From NCBI GenBank assembly GCA_031551755.1, contig JAVBNE010000116.1, positions 1-33,843 on the forward strand: DNA of 33,843 nucleotides, written 5' to 3'. How positions within the stretch are numbered: the stretch's first letter is position 1; each line of letters begins with the position of its first letter. This DNA is from JAVBMU01 sp031551755 (GTDB lineage: Bacteria; Actinomycetota; Actinomycetes; Actinomycetales; Cellulomonadaceae). This document shows positions 1 to 6,609 of the stretch, piece after piece. Made by a program: the position numbers and the translations under genes. The notes under the pieces are model-generated. The model was given only the letters and a program-made list of their open reading frames with translations, was not told the DNA's origin and did not search any database.

Positions 1-29
1 GGTCGCGGGACCCCGTTGTTGTTTGCTGG

Positions 30-320
30 CTAGATGGCCTGGGAGTCGCCACCGGCCAGGATCGCCTGCCGCTCGTCCTCGCTGAGGCCGCCCCACACGC
101 CGTAGGGTTCGCGCACTCGCAGGGATGCTTCCCGGCACTCCATCATGACCGGGCACGAGTGGCAGATGGCCTTGGCCGCTTCGGCCCGCCGGCGACGGGT
201 CGAGCCGCGCTCGCCTTCTGGGTGGAAGAACAACGTGTCGTCGGCGTCGCGGCACGCGCCTTGGTATTGCCACTCCCAGAGTTCCATGACGGGACCGGGT
301 AGTCGTGAGATCTCTGCCAT
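30..320 (-). CDS. whiD: WhiB-family iron-sulfur transcription regulator, WhiD/WhiB3 type
   Basis: A 96-residue Wbl protein that should bind a [4Fe-4S] cluster and act with the housekeeping sigma factor in transcription control. Visible: the first cysteine in GACRD, the C-x2-C-x5-C set in ICHSCPVMMEC, the GVWGG turn and a basic run (STRRRRAEAA). The block FFHPEGERG and the opening MAEISRLPGPVMELWEWQ match the WhiD/WhiB3 subgroup as I know it, rather than WhiB1 or WhiB2. That opening decides the ATG at 320. An in-frame TTG at 356 would add 12 residues, and no clear ribosome site is seen at either. It is divergent from the MerR-type gene. Location near guaB and guaB3 agrees with the whiD and whiB3 neighbourhoods of Streptomyces and Mycobacterium. 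Confidence 0.93.
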   Translation of the reverse strand: MAEISRLPGPVMELWEWQYQGACRDADDTLFFHPEGERGSTRRRRAEAAKAICHSCPVMMECREASLRVREPYGVWGGLSEDERQAILAGGDSQAI

Positions 321-421
321 GGCGAACAACTTACAAGCGTTGCAGTAGTTGTTCAAGGGGGCGGAGCGGTCAGTTATGGGTGAGATTTCGCGTCGGTGTT
401 AGGTCGAAAAGCAGATGGTTG

Positions 422-433
422 TCGTGATCACGA
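422..433. promoter_or_regulatory. Perfect 12-bp palindrome in a divergent promoter region (possible operator)
   Basis: TCGTGATCACGA is a perfect inverted repeat lying between the divergent whiD and MerR-type genes. One further flanking base pair (T420/A435) extends the symmetry. A dimeric regulator site is a reasonable reading, but which protein binds is unknown. The MerR-type neighbour is an obvious candidate. Confidence 0.35.
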
Positions 434-586
434 TATTTTGCCGGACATGGCGGGTCCGTGACGCGATGCACCTTCGGTCGGATCGCTTCACAAGAAGCGT
501 TGCACGATTCGTGTGGTTGCGAGAAGAACGGGAGACGCGCCGTGGGAGAGGTGGCGGCGGCTCCGCGCGGTCGGCAGAATCGACGT

Positions 587-1732
587 ATGACCTCACTGCG
601 GTCCGCTCCCAACAGCGGGGAGCCTCGACCGAATGTGCCGGATGCGCCGGCACTCACTGTGGCGGCTGTCGCGCGCCGTCTCGGGGTCGCGCCTGCGACT
701 TTGCGCACGTGGGACCGCCGTTATGGCCTGGGTCCCTCGCAGCATCAGGCCGGTTCGCACCGCCGGTACACCGGAACGGACTTTGCTCGGTTGCTCGTGA
801 TGCGCCGGTTGACGCTGGAGGGGGTGGCTCCGGTAGACGCGGCCCGCGCGGCCCTCGCTGCCGATGAGGAGCAGTTGGCCGCGGAGAGGGAATCGCGTGT
901 GCTCGAAGTCCTGTCGGCGGCTGAACCCGATCAGCCGGAGGCATCGGGATCGAGTCAATCCACGCTGAGGGCGCAGCAGCCGCGACTGGTGCCGGCCCCT
1001 GGTGAGAGTCGGCCGACTCTGCGTGCCATCCCGGGTGAGGGGGCGCGGGTCCCGAACTTGGATCGGTCGCGGGAAACCGGACGGCCGACGAAGGTCTCCG
1101 ATGTCGTCGACGCCGCGATCGCCTATGACCAGCGCACCTGTGACCGGCTCCTGCGGCTGCACGTCGGCGAGGACCCCGGAAGCTGGTGGGCGGAACTCGT
1201 GGAGCCCGCCATGATGCGGCTTGCGGAGCGCACCGTGTTGGCCGGCCCAGGAGAGGTGCCGGAGGTGGTGCTGTCGAATGCGACCCTTTCCGCGCTGCGG
1301 GAGTACTCCCTCGAAGGGGAAGAGGCGATGGTGCGCGCGGGTGGGCCGCCGCGAAACCATCCCAGCCGTATGCGCAAGATCGTGTTGATCTTCACCGCCC
1401 CCGATGAGCCGCTACCGCTGGTGGCGCACGCCCTTGCGGCTGCGTTGGGGGCGCACGACGCCATGGCGCGCGTCGTGACCGGACCGGCCAATACTCACCG
1501 GACTTTGGAGTTGGTCACCATGGTGCGACCCGCCGCGGTCGCGATGGTGACCATGCAGTCACGGCCGGACCTCGGCTTGGTGCACGCGGTACACGATGTG
1601 AACCCGGACCTGCCCCTGTTCGTGGGGATGCCGCGCGACGATGCCGCGGTCGAGATCCCCCTGGCTCCGACGGTGCAGCGGATTCGGAGCTTTCCGGGCC
1701 TGCTTCACGAACTGCTCGCGGTGGTTCAGTAG
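587..1732 (+). CDS. MerR-family regulator with degenerate B12-binding-like C-terminal domain
   Basis: A 381-residue regulator. A MerR-type winged helix-turn-helix occupies about residues 22-95 (LTVAAVARRLGVAPATLRTW, then RRYGLGPS and HRRYTGTDF). A low-complexity linker runs to about residue 165. The C-terminal part resembles the helical plus Rossmann-like cobalamin-binding arrangement of CarH/LitR-type light regulators. The DxHxxG cobalamin ligand motif is not visible, so B12 binding is doubtful. Start choice: the ATG at 587 has CAGAAT six bases upstream, like the leaderless promoters elsewhere here. A GTG at 542 with a GGGAGA ribosome site six bases before it is a real alternative that adds 15 residues. 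The gene ends in front of the first copy of the modular repeat. Its target is unknown. Confidence 0.75.
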   Translation: MTSLRSAPNSGEPRPNVPDAPALTVAAVARRLGVAPATLRTWDRRYGLGPSQHQAGSHRRYTGTDFARLLVMRRLTLEGVAPVDAARAALAADEEQLAAERESRVLEVLSAAEPDQPEASGSSQSTLRAQQPRLVPAPGESRPTLRAIPGEGARVPNLDRSRETGRPTKVSDVVDAAIAYDQRTCDRLLRLHVGEDPGSWWAELVEPAMMRLAERTVLAGPGEVPEVVLSNATLSALREYSLEGEEAMVRAGGPPRNHPSRMRKIVLIFTAPDEPLPLVAHALAAALGAHDAMARVVTGPANTHRTLELVTMVRPAAVAMVTMQSRPDLGLVHAVHDVNPDLPLFVGMPRDDAAVEIPLAPTVQRIRSFPGLLHELLAVVQ

Positions 1733-1747
1733 GACGGTTGCGCGGGT

Positions 1748-1797
1748 CGAGTGCTGCGCTTTCAGTCGAGTGCGGCGGGCCGGACCGCAGCACTCGG
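1748..1797. repeat. Modular inverted repeat, copy 1 (19-bp units)
   Basis: Two forward units start at 1748 and 1767 (period 19, each beginning CGAGTGC). One reverse unit, CGCAGCACTCG at 1786-1796, pairs perfectly over 11 bp with 1748-1758. The element begins 15 bases after the MerR-type stop codon and lies between convergent genes, so a terminator role is plausible. No T-tract follows. The same element recurs at 5549, 6476 and 21651. Confidence 0.85.
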
Positions 1798-1811
1798 CGC
1801 CCCGGCGCTCA

Positions 1812-1929
1812 CCCTCGCATTCAGGCTGCGATCGCGCTGCTGGCGCGGGACCCACGACCGCCGGGGGCGAAGGCGCTGCAAGGCCGACCTCGGGTGGGTG
1901 TGACCTACCGCATTGAGGTGCGGCCCGCC
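1812..1929 (+). pseudogene. Rearranged remnant of the RelE-type toxin gene and antitoxin/toxin junction
   Basis: Bases 1812-1886 match 6262-6336 (middle of the intact toxin gene) with two visible mismatches over about 75 bases. Bases 1883-1929 match 6177-6223 (end of antitoxin plus start of toxin) with about five mismatches. The order is swapped relative to the intact locus, so this cannot be a simple truncated copy. The join sits on GCCG, shared by both source segments. A former tandem copy with a deletion between repeats would give this arrangement. There is no usable reading frame. It lies between repeat copy 1 and the 3' end of the HEAT-like gene. Confidence 0.85.
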
Positions 1930-1936
1930 ACCTCGC

Positions 1937-4900
1937 TCAGGTCACGAGGTCCGCGGCTTCGGCGACTATCGCGTCCTGGCTCGCGCGCAGTCGGTGGAGC
2001 AAGCTGAGCCATTCGGGCGGCCACCCGGTGTGCGTTCCCATGCGGCTGACCACCGGCACCGCGAGCCACGAAGCGGCAGTGAGCGCGGGGTCGTCCAGCA
2101 GCGCGGTCACCGCGGCGGTCAGCGGTGCGCCCTCAGTGCTCGCGGGCAGCCCTCCGACCCGTTTTCCGAGTGCTGTCGCGATCGAGCCACGGTCGGCGGT
2201 CCCCGCGCAGCAACGATGAGCGAGGAAGGTCAAGCCCTCGGCAATCTCGACGCCCGAGAACGCCGAAGGGTTGAGCGGGGTCGTCTCCGCAAGAATCTTC
2301 AGCCCGGCCCCGTACCACCGCGACCGCCCACGAGCGTCACAGGCGTCGAGCAGGAACAGCGCGGCCGCCCTTCCGACATCAGCCTGAACACGTGGGTCCA
2401 TGGTCAGCGTCGGATCGTCCGCCGAGAAGACGGTGAGTGCGCTCGTCAGGCGCTCGCGAGTCCAACGCCGGGCCGCGTGGTCCTCCGGACCCGAGGCGTC
2501 ATCGGGCAGCTCGGTGTCCAAGGCAACCAGTTGGTCGACGAGTTGCCGCCATACCTGTGGCCGACCCGCCCGCACAAGCTCCCGGGCGGCATGCATCCCC
2601 GGGTGCCAGTCGACTTCGGCCCGCAACAGTTCGGCCACCAGAGCCTGACCGACTCCGGGGTCGTCGGGCTCCCACAGGGCCGCCCTGCCCATCGCGGCAC
2701 GTGCCGCTGCCTGCGCGGCCACGCGGGCAGGGGAGTCGAGCGGTTCATGCCGACGTCGTTCCGAACCCTGGATCAGGTCGGCGATCATGGCGGCGAAGCG
2801 CCGCCGTTCACTCGGGTTGAGCGAAGCGGGCTCGATCGACATGATCAAGCCGGCGGCGAGAGGCGTCGTGGACAGGTACTCATCCAGCAGTTCCCAGGCC
2901 GCCTCCTGATTCAGCTGGCGCAACGCGGCCGAAACCACTGCACCCAGAGCGTCCCGGTGCGGTGTGGGGCCGAGCAAACGCGGAAGGTCGGCGACCGGGA
3001 TGGCGAGCGCCGGGGCCGCATTGATCAGAGCCTTGCGTGCCGTCAACTTGATCTCTGGCCGAGCTAGTTCCTCGGTCAGGGCTGCGTGGGCACGCTCTCG
3101 TGGCAGTTGCCGCAGGAGGACCTGCAGGGCATAGGCCGCCACGCGCGCCCGGTCGTCGCCCAGGTGTGCCATCAGCGTCGCCAAGGCGAGTTCCGGGTCA
3201 TCGGTGCGCGGCAGGTACTGCAGCGCGAGCTCCTGCATGGGCACCACTTCGCTCGCGGCCGCACGGGCGAGCGTCCGGCCGCCGCCAGGAAGGAACGCCA
3301 GCCGTGTCACCGCGGTCATCGGCGTGGAGATGTCCCGGCGTCCCTGGGTGCTGCAGCGGTCGGTGAGATAGCGGCCAAGGGTGCGTAGTTGAGCCGCTGT
3401 CCAGTGATCCGCTCCGGTCAGGGTGCCGGGGATCCAGACGGTCCCGCTCGGCCAGGGGAACCCCTTCTCCTTCCCGGTCAGGACCCGCGCGGTCAGGAGG
3501 TCCGTCAGGCCGCGTGCCACATGCGGCCACACCAGGTCATGGAGCACGTATGCCGGGTGGCGGTCGATCAGGCGGCGGATGCGGTCACCGCGGGACGCCG
3601 GCTCATGCAGGTAGGCGGTGAGGAAGCGTCGAAGCCAGCCCACCGCCGAACCGGTCAGTTCCTTACCGCAGAGGAGTTGACCGAGAAGTGCTTGTAGAGC
3701 CGGTAGTTGTCCGACTCGGCTCGCGACGGCGTTGAGCAGCGCCCCGAGCACGGCAAAGTTACGTTCCCGCCTCTGCTGGGCGATCAGCGGCGCCAGTGTT
3801 TCGACGACGCGTTCCACCTGAACGAGGGGGACGTCGCGGCTCAGATCAGGCAACTGCACGATGCCGCCGGCCCGTTGAACGGCCGCCAGCGCGGTCCGCA
3901 ACAGCGGGTCGGCATCGTTGGTCACGGCGGTGAGCATGCGACCCGTCAACCGGGCGAGTGCGTTGGCGCTCGAGCCGGAATGGTCCCGGGCCTCGACGGC
4001 GTCGCGCATAACGGCATCGACCACGTCCGCGTAGGGGCGCAGCCGTGCGACAGGGACCACCGCGAGTTCGGTCAGCCAAGCAATCCGCACAGGTTCTTGC
4101 TCATTGCGGGCACGGGCGATGAGCGTGAGCACCTCGCCGACGACGGCCTCGTCCTGAGTGGCTGCCGCTGCCCGTACCAGGTTGCGGTAAGCCGCCGCGC
4201 GGCGTGACGGTTCCGGGTCCCGGACAGCGCCGACCAGGGCTTCGCGGCTCTCGTTCCACGGGAGGTAGGCCATGGCGCCGAGGTAGGCCGGGAGATCATT
4301 CGTCTCCTTGGCATGGCCGGCGGCCTTGCGTGCATAGTCGTGACGCAGGGTGGCCGGCAGGCACCGCACGATGGTGCCGTGGTGGACCGCGCTACCCGGC
4401 AGCCGGTCCTCGACGGTCGCCCACACGAGGGCTCGCCGGGCGAGGGGGAGTGCCATCAGCACCCGGCGCAGCGAGCGGGCGTCAGCGGCGACCAGCAGGG
4501 CGAGCTCGGTGTACGGATCGTGACCGGTCGCCTGGTCACAGTCCGGGGCGCTCGTGGTGTTCGCGGTCGCCGTAGCAAGACGGCGCAATGCGCGTGGCGA
4601 GCAGAAGCTGCTTGGCATCACCGAACGTCCGGGTGTGGCCAGCCATGCGCGGGCCAGGTCAAGTGCACCGAGTGGGTCATGACGGGTCAGGGCCGTCCAG
4701 CTCGGAAGCTGAGACAGCCGAAGTGGGCCGGGCCGGGCGATCAGGGCACGGTAGAGCGGCGTGACGTCTGCCGGCATCGCCGCGAAGGCCAGTTGGTCGA
4801 TCCGCCCCAGCGACCATACGACGTCGGGTTGGGGTGAGTCGGTGAGCGCCTCATGAGCCGCCTGGAGGGCGACCTCCGGGACCCGGCCGGCGAGCATCGC

Positions 4901-5470
4901 ACCCCGCCAAGCTGGTAGGCCGAGCTGCGCGAGGTGGGCGTCGATGACATCGCGCGAGCAGCAAGCCAACACCCGTGCGGCACTCGGGCTGTCCACGTTG
5001 TGCAACAGCACAGTGAAGACGGCGTCAGCCAGCTCGGTCCGATTCGCGCGGCGAACGCCGCGGATCACTGCCCGGCGGGCGCTGGCCGAGAGCGACGGAA
5101 GCACGGTGACCAGGCGGGAACGGGCATCTGGGTCCTCGGCCGCGAGTCGTGTCAAGGCGCTCGCCGCGTACACCTGGCGGCGCGGGTGGCTGTCCGTGGC
5201 GAAGTTGATCAGCGCAGCTGCCCGGCCACCGGCTACGGCCAGCTGCAGAGCGGTCTGGAGGGCGACGTGCGTGTCCGACGGGTCCGGTGCGGCGCTGGCG
5301 ACGGCGCGGAGTTCGCCGACGAGCCGATCAAGACCGGCCGGGTCGGTGCCGCCCGCCGCGTAGCCGACACGTCCGAGGTGTGCCAGGCGGTCCGCTGCGT
5401 TGAGCTTCGCGACGGTGGCTAGGAGCTCAGCGGCGGGGAGGTGTGCCATGCACCGAGTGTGGCACCTCAA
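1937..5470 (-). CDS. Very large HEAT-like alpha-solenoid protein of unknown function
   Basis: A 1177-residue protein, rich in Ala, Leu and Arg, with helix-pair periodicity from end to end (for example RQVYAASALTRLAAEDPDA, SRRAAAYRNLVRAAAA, DRARVAAYALQVLLRQLP). I see no signal peptide, membrane segment or enzyme motif, so a cytoplasmic scaffold or binding protein is likely. The family is not one I can name beyond HEAT-repeat-like. Start: a TTG at 5470 with AGGAG five bases before it (5476-5480 on the plus strand). The ATG at 5449 (MAHLPAAELL) is the alternative, with a weaker GAGGTG 13 bases upstream. It stands alone: its 3' end abuts the toxin remnant, and its 5' side faces repeat copy 2. Confidence 0.8.
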   Translation of the reverse strand: MRCHTRCMAHLPAAELLATVAKLNAADRLAHLGRVGYAAGGTDPAGLDRLVGELRAVASAAPDPSDTHVALQTALQLAVAGGRAAALINFATDSHPRRQVYAASALTRLAAEDPDARSRLVTVLPSLSASARRAVIRGVRRANRTELADAVFTVLLHNVDSPSAARVLACCSRDVIDAHLAQLGLPAWRGAMLAGRVPEVALQAAHEALTDSPQPDVVWSLGRIDQLAFAAMPADVTPLYRALIARPGPLRLSQLPSWTALTRHDPLGALDLARAWLATPGRSVMPSSFCSPRALRRLATATANTTSAPDCDQATGHDPYTELALLVAADARSLRRVLMALPLARRALVWATVEDRLPGSAVHHGTIVRCLPATLRHDYARKAAGHAKETNDLPAYLGAMAYLPWNESREALVGAVRDPEPSRRAAAYRNLVRAAAATQDEAVVGEVLTLIARARNEQEPVRIAWLTELAVVPVARLRPYADVVDAVMRDAVEARDHSGSSANALARLTGRMLTAVTNDADPLLRTALAAVQRAGGIVQLPDLSRDVPLVQVERVVETLAPLIAQQRRERNFAVLGALLNAVASRVGQLPALQALLGQLLCGKELTGSAVGWLRRFLTAYLHEPASRGDRIRRLIDRHPAYVLHDLVWPHVARGLTDLLTARVLTGKEKGFPWPSGTVWIPGTLTGADHWTAAQLRTLGRYLTDRCSTQGRRDISTPMTAVTRLAFLPGGGRTLARAAASEVVPMQELALQYLPRTDDPELALATLMAHLGDDRARVAAYALQVLLRQLPRERAHAALTEELARPEIKLTARKALINAAPALAIPVADLPRLLGPTPHRDALGAVVSAALRQLNQEAAWELLDEYLSTTPLAAGLIMSIEPASLNPSERRRFAAMIADLIQGSERRRHEPLDSPARVAAQAAARAAMGRAALWEPDDPGVGQALVAELLRAEVDWHPGMHAARELVRAGRPQVWRQLVDQLVALDTELPDDASGPEDHAARRWTRERLTSALTVFSADDPTLTMDPRVQADVGRAAALFLLDACDARGRSRWYGAGLKILAETTPLNPSAFSGVEIAEGLTFLAHRCCAGTADRGSIATALGKRVGGLPASTEGAPLTAAVTALLDDPALTAASWLAVPVVSRMGTHTGWPPEWLSLLHRLRASQDAIVAEAADLVT

Positions 5471-5548
5471 TCTTGCTCCTGGAACCTGTTTTCAGGTGCA
5501 CGGTCGGGCGGGTTGGCGGGTCTGACCGCGCCGCCGGGGTGTGCGACG

Positions 5549-5622
5549 GTCGAGTGCTGCGCTTTTGGTCGAAAGCTGCGGCTTAACCCGCAGCACTCGG
5601 ACCCAACCCGCAGCAGTCGGCG
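5549..5622. repeat. Modular inverted repeat, copy 2
   Basis: Forward units begin at 5551 and 5570 (period 19). Reverse units CAGCACTCGG (5591) and CAGCAGTCGG (5611) follow. CGAGTGCTGCG at 5551-5561 pairs perfectly with 5589-5599. It lies 11 bases past the stop of the small minus-strand frameshifted gene and 79 bases upstream of the HEAT-like gene start. Confidence 0.85.
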
Positions 5623-5633
5623 CCCCTGTGCGC

Positions 5634-5929
5634 TCACATGACCCGGGTCATATCGGCCAACCACTGCGGCGACACCCGTCGGGCAGCGTGTTCCCGGTCT
5701 TCGACGGAGATGGGCCATGCCCTGGTGGCCCCGGGTTCTTCGTCGGTCAGTGGTTGGCCAGGAGTGTTCCGAGTCGGGCACCTGCTTCGGCGGTGCGGTG
5801 GGCAGCGTCGGAGGCTTGTTCCGCCTCCACCTGTTTGGCCATGCGCATGCGGTAATGCTCCACCGCGTGGTCGTTCTGACGTTCCTGCTGGGGCACTTGC
5901 CGGTCGGTCGAGATGTACAGGGATTGCAT
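5634..5929 (-). pseudogene. Small frameshifted gene divergent from the toxin-antitoxin pair
   Basis: From the ATG at 5929 (MQSLYISTDRQVPQQERQ) the frame runs as a hydrophilic helical protein, with GC-rich third positions, to a TGA at 5747 (ending GTLLANH). An adjacent frame carries on in the same style (LTDEEPGATRAWPISVEDRE to DMTRVM) and stops at 5634. Joining the two near 5752 by a one-base change gives a protein of about 98 residues. I do not recognise it. Its start is 20 bases from the antitoxin start on the other strand, so the two promoters overlap. Either the gene is broken or the frameshift is a sequencing error. It could also be two unrelated short frames. Confidence 0.5.
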
Positions 5930-5942
5930 CGAAATGTACGCT
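5914..5942 (+). promoter_or_regulatory. Toxin-antitoxin promoter with embedded TGTACA operator cores
   Basis: TGTACA at 5914-5919 sits as a -35 element and TACGCT at 5937-5942 as a -10, with 17 bases between them. A second core, TGTACG at 5935-5940, overlaps the -10. The -10 is six bases from the ATG at 5949, so the message is probably leaderless. TGTACA is the known core of YefM-YoeB operators in Escherichia coli. Here the two cores are 21 bp apart centre to centre, which places them on the same DNA face. Autorepression by the antitoxin or the complex is inferred. Confidence 0.65.
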
Positions 5943-5948
5943 GCTGTG

Positions 5949-6197
5949 ATGTCGAGTTTTGGCGTGGCGGATGCTCGTAAGCACTTCGCGGAGGTCATCG
6001 AACGTGCGCAGGTCGAGCCCGTCTTTGTGGAACGGCGCGGGCAGGCTCAGGCCGTGGTGGTGAGCCCGGCGCAGTACGAGCGGATGGCGGAGGCTCTTGA
6101 GGAGCTGGCGGATGCTGCTGCCTTCGACGAGGCCATGGCCGAGGAAGGCGAAAACCTTCCTTGGGATCAGGCCAAAGCCGATCTGGGGTGGGTGTGA
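5949..6197 (+). CDS. Phd/YefM-type antitoxin
   Basis: An 82-residue antitoxin. The N-terminal DNA-binding Phd/YefM fold is visible as VADARKHFAEVIERAQ, then PVFVERRGQAQAVVVSPAQYERM at about residues 5-50. The acidic C-terminal tail (about 50-82, with AFDEAMAEEGENLPWDQ) is the part expected to wrap and neutralise the toxin. Start at ATG 5949 is supported by the -10 TACGCT six bases upstream. An in-frame ATG at 5934 is less likely because it lies inside the promoter. The stop overlaps the toxin start by four bases (GTGA), so the two are translationally coupled. Confidence 0.88.
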   Translation: MSSFGVADARKHFAEVIERAQVEPVFVERRGQAQAVVVSPAQYERMAEALEELADAAAFDEAMAEEGENLPWDQAKADLGWV

Positions 6198-6451
6198 CCT
6201 ACCGCATCGAGGTGCGGCCTGCCGCTCTACGGGCGTTTCGAAGGATCGATCACGCGGACCGCCCTCGCATTCAGGCTGCGATCGCGCTGCTGGCGCGGGA
6301 CCCACGGCCGCCGGGAGCGAAGGCGCTGCAAGGCCGTGACGGGCTCAGGGTGCGGGTTGGTGACTACCGGATCATCTACACGGTCGACGACGGCGTTCTG
6401 GTGGTGGTCGTCGTCGCCCCCGGGCATCGACGGCAGGTCTATATGCGGTAG
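6194..6451 (+). CDS. RelE/ParE-superfamily toxin
   Basis: An 85-residue basic protein beginning TYRIEVRPAALRAFRRI and carrying the family's core LQGRDGLRVRVGDYRIIYTV, a beta-strand run (VLVVVVVAP) and the C-terminal GHRRQVYMR. This is the RelE mRNA-interferase layout: the conserved Arg in RVRVGDYR and the tyrosine near the end are present. It starts at GTG 6194 inside the antitoxin stop, the usual toxin-second order. RelE-type ribosome-dependent cleavage is the likeliest activity, and a ParE gyrase poison cannot be excluded. Pieces of a close relative of this gene lie at 1812-1929. Repeat copy 3 follows 27 bases after the stop. Confidence 0.9.
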   Translation: MTYRIEVRPAALRAFRRIDHADRPRIQAAIALLARDPRPPGAKALQGRDGLRVRVGDYRIIYTVDDGVLVVVVVAPGHRRQVYMR

Positions 6452-6475
6452 GCGTCCGCTGCCTCGGCTCACAAC

Positions 6476-6568
6476 TGCCGAGTGCTGTGGTTTCGGTCGA
6501 GTGCTGCGGTTACAGCTACAGCACTCGGCAGTAGCTACAGCACTCGGCAGTAGGTACAGCACTCGGCG
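6476..6568. repeat. Modular inverted repeat, copy 3 (longest)
   Basis: Two forward units start at 6479 and 6498. Three reverse units, each with ACAGCACTCGG, begin at 6518, 6537 and 6556. Every step is exactly 19 bp. The first forward arm pairs with the first reverse arm over 10 bp. It lies between the toxin stop and the guaB promoter, about 30 bases upstream of the guaB -10 box, so it could terminate toxin transcripts or affect guaB. Confidence 0.88.
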
Positions 6569-6597
6569 AGAAATCCGCCCGCCCTCGCGCCGCACCA

Positions 6598-6603
6598 TAG
6601 AAT
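6598..6603 (+). promoter_or_regulatory. guaB -10 box for a leaderless transcript
   Basis: TAGAAT lies six bases before the GTG at 6610, so transcription would begin at or next to the start codon. No ribosome-binding site is visible and no clear -35 is seen. Confidence 0.65.
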
Positions 6604-6609
6604 CGTCGG

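Noticed and set aside
1913..3067. A 384-codon plus-strand frame opposite the HEAT-like gene, whose start includes GFGDYRV, similar to RVGDYRI of the toxin
   Set aside because: The toxin remnant matches well only to about 1929. Beyond that the DNA similarity is too weak, and the minus strand codes normally. The short peptide match is probably chance.
6518..6566. Three 19-bp tandem units considered as a CRISPR array
   Set aside because: There are no spacers. The period is the unit itself, the units belong to the inverted-repeat element, and there are no cas genes.
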